A stretch of DNA of 64,000 nt from Marinovum algicola (GTDB lineage Bacteria; Pseudomonadota; Alphaproteobacteria; Rhodobacterales; Rhodobacteraceae). The DNA lies in NCBI RefSeq assembly GCF_900109145.1, contig NZ_FNYY01000009.1, positions 124,001 through 188,000 of the forward strand, read 5' to 3'. The position numbers and the translations under genes were made by a program. Shown one piece after another: positions 7,824-17,690 of the stretch (positions are counted from its first letter, which is position 1; each line of letters starts with the position of its first letter). The notes under the pieces are model-generated. The model was not told the DNA's origin. It did not search any database and saw nothing but the letters and a program-made list of their open reading frames with translations.

Positions 7824-9335
7824 TCAGAGATCCGCGGGCAGAAGCGCCTCCGGCATGTTCTGGTAACACACAGGTCGCAGGAAACGGCGGATCGACAGGG
7901 TGCCGACCGAGGTTGCGCCAAAGTTGGTCGAGGCCGGATACGGGCCGCCGTGTACCATGGTATCGGCCACTTCGACGCCGGTCGGGAAGCCGTTGACCAG
8001 CAACCGCCCGGCCTTGCGCTCCACGATGGGCATCAGCCGCCGCGCCGCTTCGGTGTCGCCGTCGTCCATGTGCAGCGTGACGGTCAGCTGCCCGTCGAGC
8101 CCTTTCGCCAGTGCCGCCATCTCGTCGGCGCCCTCGACCCGCACCACGAGGCCGAGCGGGCCAAAGACCTCTTCGCCAAGCGCGTGATCGCCGAGATAGA
8201 CGCTGGCCTCGGTTTCGAAGAGATTGGGCAGCGCCCTGCGGCCCTCGCTGTCGGTGGTGAGCACCGGGCGCACCCCGTTCCGGCCGTCCAGCCGCGCCGT
8301 GCCGTCGCGATAGGCATGCGCAATCCCGTCGGTCAGCATGACCTGCGCCGGCGCGTCTTGCAGCGCCTCGGCCGCCGCCCGCACAAAGGCGTCGCCTTCG
8401 GCGCCCTGGGCTACCACGGCAATGGCGGGATTGGTGCAGAACTGGCCCGCGCCCATGAGCAGCGATGCCGCCCAGCCTTCGCCGATGGCCGCGCCCCGCG
8501 CCTTGACCGCCTCGGGCAGCAGGAACATCGGATTGACCGAGCCCAGCTCGCCGAAAAACGGGATCGGCTCGGGCCGTTGCGCGCAGAGATCGAAGAGCGC
8601 CCGCCCGCCGCCGAGCGACCCGGTAAAGCCCACCGCCTTGATCAGCGGATGCTGCACCAGCCGCTGGCCGACATCGCGTTTGCCGCCCTGGATGAAAGAA
8701 AAGACGCCCCGGGGCATGGCACATTTTTCCGCCGCCGCCTGCACCGCCTCGGCGACGATCTCCCCGGTGCCGGGATGGGCGGAATGGCCCTTGACCACCA
8801 CCGGACAGCCGGCCGCCAGCGCCGCCGCGGTGTCGCCGCCGGCGGTGGAGAACGCCAGCGGAAAGTTCGAGGCGCCAAAGACCGCGACCGGGCCGATCGG
8901 ACGTTGCACCATGCGCAGATCGGGGCGCGGCAGCGGCTGCCGCTCCGGCAGGGCCGCGTCGTGGCGGCGGTCGAGGTAGTCGCCCTCCAGGATATGCGCG
9001 GCAAAGAGCCGGAGCTGGCCGGTGGTGCGGCCGCGTTCGCCGTTGAGCCGCGCTTCCGGCAGGCCGGTTTCCCGGCTGCCGATCTCGGTGATCGCCTCGG
9101 CGCGGGCCTCGATCTCGTCGGCGATGGCGTTGAGAAAGGCCGCCCGCTCGGCCCGCGTTGTCGCGCCGTAACGCCAGAAGGCCTCTTCCGCCGCCTCGCA
9201 GGCCTGATCGACCAGCGCCGGTGTGCCGCGGCTGAAGTCATGCGACGGGCCGTGTGCCGGGTCGGACGCAAAGGTCTGGTCCGAGCCGATCCATTCGCCA
9301 GCGATCAGGTGGTTTCCATGCGGGGCAAAGCTCAT
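7824..9335 (-). CDS. Alpha-ketoglutaric semialdehyde dehydrogenase (2,5-dioxovalerate dehydrogenase)
   Basis: This 503-residue aldehyde dehydrogenase oxidises 2-oxoglutarate semialdehyde to 2-oxoglutarate, the last step of non-phosphorylating pentonate, hexarate and hydroxyproline routes. The catalytic set is intact: N157 (GASNFP), K182, E263 (FFGELGSVNP) and nucleophile C300 (GQFCTNP). The GELGSVNP block and long N-terminus are typical of the KGSADH group rather than generic aldehyde dehydrogenases. It is last in the operon dehydratase, DapA-like protein, GntR regulator, KGSADH; its ATG overlaps the stop of the GntR gene by four bases. A colinear paralogue lies at 52421-53941, with residues 101-195 nearly identical. 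Confidence 0.87.
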   Translation of the reverse strand: MSFAPHGNHLIAGEWIGSDQTFASDPAHGPSHDFSRGTPALVDQACEAAEEAFWRYGATTRAERAAFLNAIADEIEARAEAITEIGSRETGLPEARLNGERGRTTGQLRLFAAHILEGDYLDRRHDAALPERQPLPRPDLRMVQRPIGPVAVFGASNFPLAFSTAGGDTAAALAAGCPVVVKGHSAHPGTGEIVAEAVQAAAEKCAMPRGVFSFIQGGKRDVGQRLVQHPLIKAVGFTGSLGGGRALFDLCAQRPEPIPFFGELGSVNPMFLLPEAVKARGAAIGEGWAASLLMGAGQFCTNPAIAVVAQGAEGDAFVRAAAEALQDAPAQVMLTDGIAHAYRDGTARLDGRNGVRPVLTTDSEGRRALPNLFETEASVYLGDHALGEEVFGPLGLVVRVEGADEMAALAKGLDGQLTVTLHMDDGDTEAARRLMPIVERKAGRLLVNGFPTGVEVADTMVHGGPYPASTNFGATSVGTLSIRRFLRPVCYQNMPEALLPADL

Positions 9336-10072
9336 GCCGGGGTCTCCGTGTCTGGGTTGGGCGACCGGGCGGTGCCGGCGTCCTGAAATACGTTTCTGAT
9401 GTTTGTGACGGCCGAAGCCAGGTGACGGCGCAGCGCAATGGCGGTCGCCACCGGGTCGCGCTGCGACAGCGCCGCGATGATGGCGCGGTGCTCCGCCAGC
9501 GTCTGATCGCGCCCGGCGCGACGCTGCGAGGATTGAAAGCGCGCCCGCCAGAGGCGCGCATTGTATTTGCGGTGGGTGTCGATCAACGGCGCATTGCCGC
9601 TGGCTGCGACGATCGCCTCGTGCATCTGCATGTCGAGCTGAAAGGACTCGAGCGGCGAAAGCGTGCCCTCGCCCGCTTCCATCTGCTGTTGATACCCGGC
9701 CACCCGGGCTATCTCGGCGTCGGTGATCCGCGTGCAGGCCAGCTCGCCCGCCAGCGCCTCGAGCGCGCCCATCACCACCAGGTTCTGGGCGATTTCCTCG
9801 AATGGCGGATTGGCCACCTGCGGCCGTCGGGTGACCGAATATTCGATCAGCCCGTCCTGTTCGAGGATGGTCAGCGCGCGGGTCAGCGGCGTGCGGCTGA
9901 TCCCGAGCGCCGAGGCCAGATCGCGTTCGGAGATCTGCGCCCCGGCCGGCAGCTTCTCGAGCAGGATCAGCTCGCGCAGCTTGTCGGCCGCGACCTCGAC
10001 CAGCGTGGCGCGCGGCCGCGCCAGCGTCAGCTCTCCTGTGTCCAGATCGGCGATCTCGGCCTTCCTGCTCAT
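9332..10072 (-). CDS. GntR-family regulator with FCD effector domain
   Basis: This 246-residue regulator has a winged helix at about 20-90 (ISERDLASALGISRTPLTRAL, then LEQDGLIEY) and an all-helical FCD domain behind it. It is inside the acid-sugar operon, one base downstream of the DapA-like gene, and overlaps KGSADH by four bases. FCD regulators often bind TTGG-N4-CCAA-type palindromes. One such palindrome (12234-12261) lies upstream of the first gene of this operon, so autogenous control is likely. The ligand is probably a sugar acid or keto-deoxy acid. Confidence 0.87.
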   Translation of the reverse strand: MSRKAEIADLDTGELTLARPRATLVEVAADKLRELILLEKLPAGAQISERDLASALGISRTPLTRALTILEQDGLIEYSVTRRPQVANPPFEEIAQNLVVMGALEALAGELACTRITDAEIARVAGYQQQMEAGEGTLSPLESFQLDMQMHEAIVAASGNAPLIDTHRKYNARLWRARFQSSQRRAGRDQTLAEHRAIIAALSQRDPVATAIALRRHLASAVTNIRNVFQDAGTARSPNPDTETPA

Positions 10073-10073
10073 G

Positions 10074-10985
10074 TCATTTACCCCAGCTCAGAACCACCGG
10101 CTCCAGCGGCCGGATCAGCCTGAGTAGGGACTCGCGCGTTTGCGGATGCAATGGCGGGATCGGGTGGCGGCAGAATTCCGAGCCGATCACCCCGCCTTCG
10201 ACCATCGCCGCCTTGGCCGAACGAAAGCCGCATTGCCGGTTCTCGTGGTTCACCGCCGGCAGCACGCGGGCATAGGCGGCGGTGGCCGCGTCGAGATCGC
10301 CGGCGGCGAAAAGGCCCAGCACCGGCTTGATCTGGTCGGGGATCATCGCGCTGGTCATCGCGCCGGTGGCCCCGGCCTCGAGATCGGCCAGCAGGGTGAT
10401 CGCCTCTTCGCCATCAAACGGGCCCTCGATGGCATCGCCGCCCTCGGCGATCAGCGCGCGCAGCTTGGCGGCGGCCTGCGGACATTCGATCTTGAACAGC
10501 TTCACCATCTCGATCTCGCGTGCCATGCGCACCAAGAGCGGCACCGGCAGATCGACCCCCGAGAGCGGCGCATCCTGCACCATGATCGGCAGGCCGACTT
10601 CGCCGACCCGGGCGAATTGCTCGAAGGTCTGCGCCGCCGTGCCTTTCAGAAGCGCACCGTGATAGGGCGGCATCATCATCACCATGGCGGCGCCGTGATC
10701 CTTGGCATGGCGCGCGCGGTCCACGGCGATCTGCGTGGCGTAATGGCTGATTGTGACGATCACGGGCAGACGTCCGGCCATATGGGCCAGCGACACCTCG
10801 GTCAGCCGGCGGCGCTCTTCGTCCGAAATCAGGAATTGCTCGGAGAAATTGGCCAGGATGCAGATGCCGTCGCTGCCCTGATCGACCATGCAGTCGATCA
10901 CGCGTTTCATGCCCTCGTAATCGACGCTGCCGTCCTCGTGAAAGGGCGTGGGCGCGACAGGCCAGATGCCGGAATAGACGCTCAT
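10074..10985 (-). CDS. DapA-superfamily 2-keto-3-deoxy-acid dehydratase or aldolase (L-KDA dehydratase-like)
   Basis: This 303-residue TIM barrel belongs to the dihydrodipicolinate synthase/N-acetylneuraminate lyase superfamily. The Schiff-base lysine is probably K165 in LFKIECP. Where DHDPS has its catalytic tyrosine motif this protein reads MVQDAPLSG, so it is not a lysine-biosynthesis enzyme. [16 protein letters not shown] and [19 protein letters not shown] resemble what I recall of 2-keto-3-deoxy-L-arabonate dehydratases, which yield 2-oxoglutarate semialdehyde, exactly what the KGSADH two genes downstream uses. An aldolase giving pyruvate plus an aldehyde is the main alternative. The coding end overlaps the enolase-superfamily gene by four bases. 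Confidence 0.72.
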   Translation of the reverse strand: MSVYSGIWPVAPTPFHEDGSVDYEGMKRVIDCMVDQGSDGICILANFSEQFLISDEERRRLTEVSLAHMAGRLPVIVTISHYATQIAVDRARHAKDHGAAMVMMMPPYHGALLKGTAAQTFEQFARVGEVGLPIMVQDAPLSGVDLPVPLLVRMAREIEMVKLFKIECPQAAAKLRALIAEGGDAIEGPFDGEEAITLLADLEAGATGAMTSAMIPDQIKPVLGLFAAGDLDAATAAYARVLPAVNHENRQCGFRSAKAAMVEGGVIGSEFCRHPIPPLHPQTRESLLRLIRPLEPVVLSWGK

Positions 10986-12160
10986 TCGGTGATCTCGAAA
11001 TTGTGGAGGTGTTTGTCGGTGATGGAGATGCCAAGGCCGGGGGTTTCATCATCGAGTTGCAGGAAGCCGTCTTCCGCCTCCGGGTCGCCCTCGAAGATGT
11101 AGTAAAACAGCTCGTTGCCGACCTCGACGTCGAAGACCGGAAAATATTCGCTGATCGGGCAGTTCGTGTTGGCCATGGTCAGGTGATAGTTGTGCATCTG
11201 CCCGGCATGCGGAACGACCGGGATCTGCGCCGCCTCGGCGATGGCGTTGATCTTTTGCGCGGCGGTGATGCCGCCGACCCGGTTGGTGTCATATTGCAGC
11301 ACGCTGACGGCGCGGCGGTTGATCAACTCGGCGCAGCCGATGACCGAGAATTCATGTTCGCCGCCCGAAATCGGCACGATGCCCATGGCGTTCAGTTCGG
11401 CATAACCCGCCACATCGTCGGCAATCACTGGCTCCTCGAGCCAGCGCGGCTCGTATTTCGCCAGTTTCGACAGCATCCGCTTGGCGTAATCGAGGTTCCA
11501 GCCCATGTAGCATTCGAGCATCAGGTCGCGGTCATAGCCGATCACCTCGCGCAGCGCCTCGACCCGTTTGAGGTTCTCGCGCATCCCCGCCATGCCGTCC
11601 TTGGGGCCATAGCCGAAGCGCGATTTGAAACCGGTATAGCCGTGTTTCATCGCCTCTTCCGCCTCGGCCTGCATGCTCTCGACCGGGCCGGCGTAGAGCT
11701 TGGAGTAATAGACCGGGATCTTCTCCTTGGTGCGGCCGCCGAGCAGCTTGAACACCGGCTTGCCCACCAGCTTGCCCATCAAATCCCAGATCGCGATGTC
11801 GATGGCAGAGATTGCCGTCATGCCCACGCCCTTGCGGCCCCAGGCGTGGCTGCGGCGGTACATCTTTTCCCAGAGATAGGCGTAATCGAACGGATCCTCG
11901 CCCAGAACCAGCGGCGCGAACCATTCGTCGATCGCCTGTTTCACCAGTTTCGGCGCCAGCGCCGCATTGCCGATGCCCACTGTGCCGTCTTCGGTCTCGA
12001 TCTCGCAGGTCAGCCATTGGTGAAAGCGAAAGCTCTCCATGGCGTCGCCCTTGATCCACAGGGCATCGGACGCATTGGTGCAGAAATTGCCCGACGGCGG
12101 CACCGTCGGCCCGGTCCAGCTCCAGACGCGGGTGCGCACGGATTTGATCTTGGTCATCAA
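10982..12160 (-). CDS. Enolase-superfamily sugar-acid dehydratase (L-rhamnonate dehydratase-like)
   Basis: This 392-residue mandelate-racemase/muconate-lactonising type enzyme dehydrates an aldonic acid to a 2-keto-3-deoxy acid. Metal ligands read as E216 (LMLECYMGW), E242 (LEEP) and E268 (SGGEHE); the general base is H318 (VPHAG) paired with D291. Spacing and the [12 protein letters not shown] segment resemble L-rhamnonate dehydratase more than mandelate racemase. It is the first gene of the operon, with the palindrome at 12234-12261 about 75 bases upstream. With the DapA-like and KGSADH genes it makes a complete acid-to-2-oxoglutarate path if the substrate is a pentonate. If it is a true rhamnonate dehydratase, the downstream step would be an aldol cleavage instead. 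Confidence 0.83.
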   Translation of the reverse strand: MMTKIKSVRTRVWSWTGPTVPPSGNFCTNASDALWIKGDAMESFRFHQWLTCEIETEDGTVGIGNAALAPKLVKQAIDEWFAPLVLGEDPFDYAYLWEKMYRRSHAWGRKGVGMTAISAIDIAIWDLMGKLVGKPVFKLLGGRTKEKIPVYYSKLYAGPVESMQAEAEEAMKHGYTGFKSRFGYGPKDGMAGMRENLKRVEALREVIGYDRDLMLECYMGWNLDYAKRMLSKLAKYEPRWLEEPVIADDVAGYAELNAMGIVPISGGEHEFSVIGCAELINRRAVSVLQYDTNRVGGITAAQKINAIAEAAQIPVVPHAGQMHNYHLTMANTNCPISEYFPVFDVEVGNELFYYIFEGDPEAEDGFLQLDDETPGLGISITDKHLHNFEITE

Positions 12161-12233
12161 GGCCCCTCTCTTGCTCTCCTGCGCGGCGCCAGGCCCGCGC
12201 CGCGACTCGTGATGACATGGTCATAGCACGTAA

Positions 12234-12261
12234 TCGGAATTTTGGAATGCCAAAATTCCGA
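12234..12261. promoter_or_regulatory. Long palindromic operator upstream of the acid-sugar operon
   Basis: TCGGAATTTTGG and CCAAAATTCCGA are perfect 12-base arms around AATG. The core TTGG-N4-CCAA is the shape bound by many FCD-type GntR regulators, and such a regulator is encoded in the downstream operon (9332-10072). It lies 74 bases before the dehydratase ATG. Confidence 0.65.
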
Positions 12262-12271
12262 AAAGCCAAAA

Positions 12272-12310
12272 ACCTGTCCCCCGGCGCCGTAAATGCGCCG
12301 GGGGACAGGT
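12272..12310 (-). terminator. Intrinsic terminator of the module 2 operon
   Basis: ACCTGTCCCCCGGCGC (12272-12287) and GCGCCGGGGGACAGGT (12295-12310) form a perfect 16-pair stem with loop CGTAAAT. On the minus strand TTTTTGGCTTTT follows. It lies 38 bases past the module 2 ATPase stop and next to the operator at 12234-12261, insulating the two operons. Confidence 0.85.
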
Positions 12311-12347
12311 CATGACTGCCGAAAGAGACTGACGGGAACCGGGGAGT

Positions 12348-13412
<1,065 letters not shown>

Positions 13413-13413
13413 G

Positions 13414-14340
13414 TCATTCCTCCTGATTGCCGGATGAAAAGGTGTAATGCAGCCGGGTCTGCCAGCTCTCGCCGGGGGCCAGCCAGGTGCCCGGTCCGCT
13501 GGTGCCGTCTGCCGCGCGGGCGCAGTTGCAGGGCTCGAGCGCCAGAACGTTGCGGCGCGGCCGGGCATCGCGCCAGATCTGAAAGAACGGCAGATCGCTT
13601 TCGATCCGCGCGCCGACGGCGGGCCAGTCGGCAGAGGCCGGCCGGGCGATCCAGGCGACACATCCGCCCGGCACCGGGTGGCAGGTGGTTTCCCGGTCCT
13701 CGGCCTGCACTTCCGCGCCATCTAGGTGCAGGGTGGTGTCCTCCGCCACCATCGGAAAGCCGAAATTGGTGTGGTAAAGCACGCGCATCTCGGCCCGCTC
13801 CGGCCCGATGTTCTCGACCCGGTCGATCAGCGTCAGCGCGGCCCCGCCCACCGGCGCCTCGATCCGGCGATGCAGCCGGAAACAGGCGCCGCCCATATGC
13901 GCCGTGGTCACCACACCTTCGGCAAAAAGCAGCGGATCGGGGCGATCCCAATCCTCGCCACAGGCCGTCACCCGCGCCGGTGTCAGCGGCAGGGTGCCAT
14001 GCAGCGGCAGGCCGTCACGCGGTTGGCGGACGTTGTCCAGCCCGCAGGTCACCAGAAAGCCCGACAGGGCGCGCTGGATGCCGGTGCCGCCATCGGCCTG
14101 CGCATCATGCAGCCCCGGCGCGACGAAGCCCGCCGGATGCTGCCAGGCCAGCGGCATGCCGCGGAAACTCAGCGGGCCGATATCGAGACTGCGATCGGCC
14201 AGCAGCCAGAAGGCCAGCCCGCCACCGGTGTCGAAGCTCAGCGCCCGGACCCCGCGTTCCGCCCCGTCATCGAGCGTGATCCGGCGCACGGCGGCCAACT
14301 GGCGCAGGTCGGGCACCCTTTCGGCCCAGTCCCGCCTCAT
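13414..14340 (-). CDS. DUF4432 / aldose-1-epimerase-like protein, module 2
   Basis: This 308-residue paralogue of the protein at 6828-7772 shares the blocks [27 protein letters not shown] and [18 protein letters not shown]. It begins without the first ten or so residues of the module 1 copy. Its ATG overlaps the sulfatase stop by four bases, and its stop precedes the ATPase start by one base. The fold is galactose-mutarotase-like; anomer conversion of the imported sugar is a reasonable inference but no catalytic assignment is possible by eye. Confidence 0.75.
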   Translation of the reverse strand: MRRDWAERVPDLRQLAAVRRITLDDGAERGVRALSFDTGGGLAFWLLADRSLDIGPLSFRGMPLAWQHPAGFVAPGLHDAQADGGTGIQRALSGFLVTCGLDNVRQPRDGLPLHGTLPLTPARVTACGEDWDRPDPLLFAEGVVTTAHMGGACFRLHRRIEAPVGGAALTLIDRVENIGPERAEMRVLYHTNFGFPMVAEDTTLHLDGAEVQAEDRETTCHPVPGGCVAWIARPASADWPAVGARIESDLPFFQIWRDARPRRNVLALEPCNCARAADGTSGPGTWLAPGESWQTRLHYTFSSGNQEE

Positions 14341-15869
14341 GCCGGCACGGCTTCGGGCAGAAGGTCGAGCCTCGCAAAAGCCTCTTCCGGCGCGTCCAGC
14401 CCGCGCATCAGATCGGCCATCTGGCCGGCCAGCCGCGCCTCGAGCGCCGGATCGTCAAGCGCCGCCGCCTGCCCCGGGTCGCGCTCCAGATCGAACAGCC
14501 GGGTCTCGCTCTCGATCAGGCAGCCGGGGCCATAGGCGTTCCACATCGCCGATTTCTCGCTTACCGGCACCCGCAGCAGCGGCATATCGCGGCTGAAGGG
14601 CATCGGGGGCGCAAGCTCGGCGCGGGTCAGCTCTTCGGGATGGAAGAAGTCAAAGATATGCGTCGGCATCAGGGTGTATTGATAAACTTCCTGCTCGGCC
14701 ATGTCGGGCGGATAGCGGTGATAGCTGTGCCTTCCGTCGGTCAGATTCACCGCCCCGCCGAAATAGCCATAGATCAGCGCCTGATGGGCCGAGGGCTTGC
14801 CCGCCAGCATCGGCCGCAGCGAGGGCGCCACCATCTGCGGCGGGCGCGGGGTGTCAAAGAGATCGAGGATGGTGGCCGCCAGATCGGGCGTCTGGCTCAG
14901 GCCGTCGACTTGCGTGCCATCGGCCGCCGGATGGCCCGGGTCATGGACAAACATCGGGATCTGCGCGATCTCGCGATAAAGCGTCATGCGGTTCTTGGCC
15001 CAGAGATCATGCTCGCCCAACAGGAAGCCGTGATCGGTGGTGACGATCAGCGCCGTATCCTGCCAGAGCCCGTCGCGGTCGAAAGCGTCGAGTACCTGCC
15101 CGAGCAATTCGTCGCACATTGCCAGCGAGGCGTGATAGCTGGCGCGCAGCTCCGCCTGTTCTTCCAACGGCCGGTCGCTGTACCCGTATTCCGGCCAATC
15201 CAGCGCCGGGCCATCGGCGCGCGCCCCGACGATGTCGCGAAAGCGTTTCGGCGCAAAGAACGGCTCATGCGGGGCAAAGGTCTCGATCTGGAGAAACCAG
15301 TTGTCGGCCGCCTTGTTAGCCTCGATGAAGTCCACCCCGGCGGCAAAGGTCTGAAAGCTGGGATGGCCGGCCTCGTCCTCGATGAAATCGCGGTTGACGA
15401 CGTTGTGGCGCTTGTAGCTGCGCGGCTTGCGCGACACCTGGGCCGGGTCAAAGCGCCGGTCAATCGCCGGCCAGTCCGGCGCCGCGACGCCTTTCCAGCG
15501 GTCGCCTTCCTGGCCGCGAAAGAATTCGTGACTATCATAGCGGTTGTGATAGGTGGCGCCGCCATCTTCCCAATAGTGGAAGTGATCGGTGACGAAATGG
15601 CTATAGACACCCTTGTCGCGGCTCAGCACCTCGGGGAAGGTCACGTCGAAAGGCTCGATCGGTCCCCAGCTGCGGTGCAGGAACGACATCCGGCCGGTCA
15701 AAAGATCCCGCCGCGCCGGCATGCAGGGCATCGAGCCGACATGATGGTTGTCGAACCGCGCACTGCGCGCCGCCAGCCGATCAAAGTTCGGCGTCGGCAC
15801 CGTATCGCCGCCATAAGGCGAGAGCGCGTGGCGATTGAGCGAGTCGAAGAGGACAAGAACCGTTTTCAT
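14337..15869 (-). CDS. Cytoplasmic sulfatase-like hydrolase, module 2
   Basis: This 510-residue alkaline-phosphatase-superfamily hydrolase carries the formylglycine motif C49-M-P-A-R followed by RDLLTG, which satisfies the CxPxR rule but differs from the CTPSR of module 1. Metal-site residues appear in LFDSLNRH (8-15) and VTTDHGFLLGEHDLW. It begins MKTVLVLFDSLN with no signal peptide, so it is cytoplasmic. It is embedded in the ABC operon: nine bases after the MalG-type permease and overlapping DUF4432. It shares fold but little obvious sequence with the module 1 sulfatase, so a different regiospecificity is likely. A phosphonate monoesterase role cannot be excluded. Confidence 0.85.
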   Translation of the reverse strand: MKTVLVLFDSLNRHALSPYGGDTVPTPNFDRLAARSARFDNHHVGSMPCMPARRDLLTGRMSFLHRSWGPIEPFDVTFPEVLSRDKGVYSHFVTDHFHYWEDGGATYHNRYDSHEFFRGQEGDRWKGVAAPDWPAIDRRFDPAQVSRKPRSYKRHNVVNRDFIEDEAGHPSFQTFAAGVDFIEANKAADNWFLQIETFAPHEPFFAPKRFRDIVGARADGPALDWPEYGYSDRPLEEQAELRASYHASLAMCDELLGQVLDAFDRDGLWQDTALIVTTDHGFLLGEHDLWAKNRMTLYREIAQIPMFVHDPGHPAADGTQVDGLSQTPDLAATILDLFDTPRPPQMVAPSLRPMLAGKPSAHQALIYGYFGGAVNLTDGRHSYHRYPPDMAEQEVYQYTLMPTHIFDFFHPEELTRAELAPPMPFSRDMPLLRVPVSEKSAMWNAYGPGCLIESETRLFDLERDPGQAAALDDPALEARLAGQMADLMRGLDAPEEAFARLDLLPEAVPA

Positions 15870-15878
15870 GACAAACCC

Positions 15879-16763
15879 TTATTTCACCGCGCCAGAGGTC
15901 AGGCCGCGGACAATGAACCGTTGTGCAAAGAGCAGAAGCAGGAAGGCCGGCAGGATCGACAGGGTCGAGGCCGCCGCCATTTCGGTAAAGGCGATGGTAT
16001 TTTCCTGGGCATATTTGCCGATGCCAAGCGGCACCGTCGCGGTCTGTCGCTGGCTCAGCACCAGAACCACCGGGAATTCGTTCCAGCTGAAGATGAAGGT
16101 CAGGATGCCGGTCGCCGCCAGCCCCGGCCGCACGATGGGAAGCACCACATGCCAGAGGATCTGCGGCACCTTGGCGCCATCGATCTGCGCCGCCTCCACC
16201 AGCTCCTTGGGCACGTCGCGGACGAAGACGCCCATCATCCACAGCGCCATCGGCAGGTGCAGCGTGGTGTGAGCGAGGATGATGCCGGTGTAGCTGTTGT
16301 CGAGCCCGACCGAGCGGAACATGGTGAACCAGGCGCCCGCCAGGGTGATCGGCGGCACCATGTGAAAGATCACCGACCAGCCGAGCAGCGAATGCAGCAC
16401 CCAAGCGGGCCATTGCAGGCGGTAGAGCGAAAAGGCCGCCAGCGTCGCGATTACCAGCACGAGGAAGGTGCTGATCAGGCCAATCACCATGGAGTTGGCG
16501 AAGTTGCGGGCGAAATCCGAGGTCTTGTCGAAGATCACGTCGAGAAAGCCGTCGAGGTTGGGGGTAAAGAGCACCTTGCCCATCAACAGGTCGATCTGGG
16601 TCTTGAAGGCGGCCGAGACGATCCAGAAGAAGGGAAAGAGCACCACCAGCGCAAAGCTCATCAGCACGAGGTGGCGGATCACGCTGACCTGGCGTTCCGA
16701 TGCGGTGAAGCGGCGGCGGCGCGGCGCGGTCAGCGCGGTGTGGGTGTCGGTCGCATGGGTCAT
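15879..16763 (-). CDS. ABC sugar importer permease, MalG type, module 2
   Basis: This 294-residue membrane protein starts with a hydrophilic, arginine-rich cytoplasmic stretch (about 1-25), then about six spans. The EAA loop reads VEAAQIDGAKVPQ, followed by VVLPIVRPG. The NEFPVVLVL stretch is shared with the module 1 MalG-type permease. It overlaps the upstream MalF-type gene by four bases and is followed nine bases later by the sulfatase gene, so one transcript carries importer and hydrolase. Confidence 0.92.
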   Translation of the reverse strand: MTHATDTHTALTAPRRRRFTASERQVSVIRHLVLMSFALVVLFPFFWIVSAAFKTQIDLLMGKVLFTPNLDGFLDVIFDKTSDFARNFANSMVIGLISTFLVLVIATLAAFSLYRLQWPAWVLHSLLGWSVIFHMVPPITLAGAWFTMFRSVGLDNSYTGIILAHTTLHLPMALWMMGVFVRDVPKELVEAAQIDGAKVPQILWHVVLPIVRPGLAATGILTFIFSWNEFPVVLVLSQRQTATVPLGIGKYAQENTIAFTEMAAASTLSILPAFLLLLFAQRFIVRGLTSGAVK

Positions 16764-17635
16764 GCCTTGGCTCCTTTGCCGGCGGTGGCGCGGGTGGCGG
16801 CGATGATGCCGGCGGCGATGACCGCGATCACCGCAATCGACATGGCGGCGCCATAGCCGGTCTGATCCTCGGTGAAGAACCGGCGGTAGATGGTGAAGCT
16901 GATCACTTCGGTCGAGGTGCCGGGCCCGCCGCCGGTGAGCAGGTAGATCTCGTCGAACACCTTGAAGGCCAGGATCATGCGGAACACGAAAGTCACGGCG
17001 ATCGTCGGCAGCATCAGCGGCAGGGTGATGTGGCGCAGCTGTTGCCAGCGCGAGGCACCGTCGATCTTGGCGGCCTCGAAGATATCATCCGGCAGGCTTT
17101 CGAGCCCGGCCAGCAGCAGCAGGAAACAGAACGGCGTCCAGTGCCAGACATCGACGACGATCACCGACAGCAGCGCCAGATCGGGGTTGCCCAGCCAGTC
17201 CTGCGGCGCCAGGCCGAGCCAGAGCAGCAGGCTGTTCAGCACCCCGAAATCATAGGAATACATCAGCTTCCAGATCGCGCCGATGATGATGCCGGGCACC
17301 AGGATCGGCAGGATGAAAACCGTCCGGTAGAACACGCGCCCGCGCACCACCCGCGTGGTCAGAAGCGCCAGAATGAAACCGATCAGCATCTGAAGCGCCA
17401 CCGCCACCACGGCAAAGATCAGCGTGTTCAGCGCGCCGGCGCGCAGCAGGTTGTCCTGCGGCAGCCTGGCGTAATTGGCCAGCCCGACCCAGTCCCAGAC
17501 GGCTTCGCGGTTGATCCATTCCACATCGTGGAAGCTCAGCGCCAGCAGTTTGATCAGCGGCAAGATGGTGAGCAGCGCAAACAGGACAAGCGCAGGCCAG
17601 AGCGTCGCGTGACGCCAGAAGGTATCGGTTTTCAT
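16760..17635 (-). CDS. ABC sugar importer permease, MalF type, module 2
   Basis: This 291-residue membrane protein has about six spans and the CUT1 EAA loop FEAAKIDGASRWQQL followed by ITLPLMLP. The FDEIYLLTGGGPG segment downstream is characteristic of MalF-type permeases of sugar importers. It lies between the binding-protein gene (55-base gap) and the MalG-type permease (four-base overlap). Confidence 0.92.
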   Translation of the reverse strand: MKTDTFWRHATLWPALVLFALLTILPLIKLLALSFHDVEWINREAVWDWVGLANYARLPQDNLLRAGALNTLIFAVVAVALQMLIGFILALLTTRVVRGRVFYRTVFILPILVPGIIIGAIWKLMYSYDFGVLNSLLLWLGLAPQDWLGNPDLALLSVIVVDVWHWTPFCFLLLLAGLESLPDDIFEAAKIDGASRWQQLRHITLPLMLPTIAVTFVFRMILAFKVFDEIYLLTGGGPGTSTEVISFTIYRRFFTEDQTGYGAAMSIAVIAVIAAGIIAATRATAGKGAKA

Positions 17636-17690
17636 CGGTGGGCTCCGTGAATTTCGGCGGCCGCGGGCAGTGCCGCGACCACCAGGGAGG

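Noticed and set aside
10074-10985. Calling the DapA-like gene 4-hydroxy-tetrahydrodipicolinate synthase
   Set aside because: The DHDPS tyrosine motif is replaced by QDAPLSG and the operon is catabolic.
13413-13721. N-terminal extension of the module 2 ATPase frame
   Set aside because: The extension is arginine/proline-rich antisense of the DUF4432 gene; the ATG at 13412 has GGAGG and opens with the normal ATPase N-terminus.
14640-16856. A 738-codon plus-strand frame
   Set aside because: Antisense to the module 2 sulfatase and MalG-type permease. Repetitive charged composition and no family motif.
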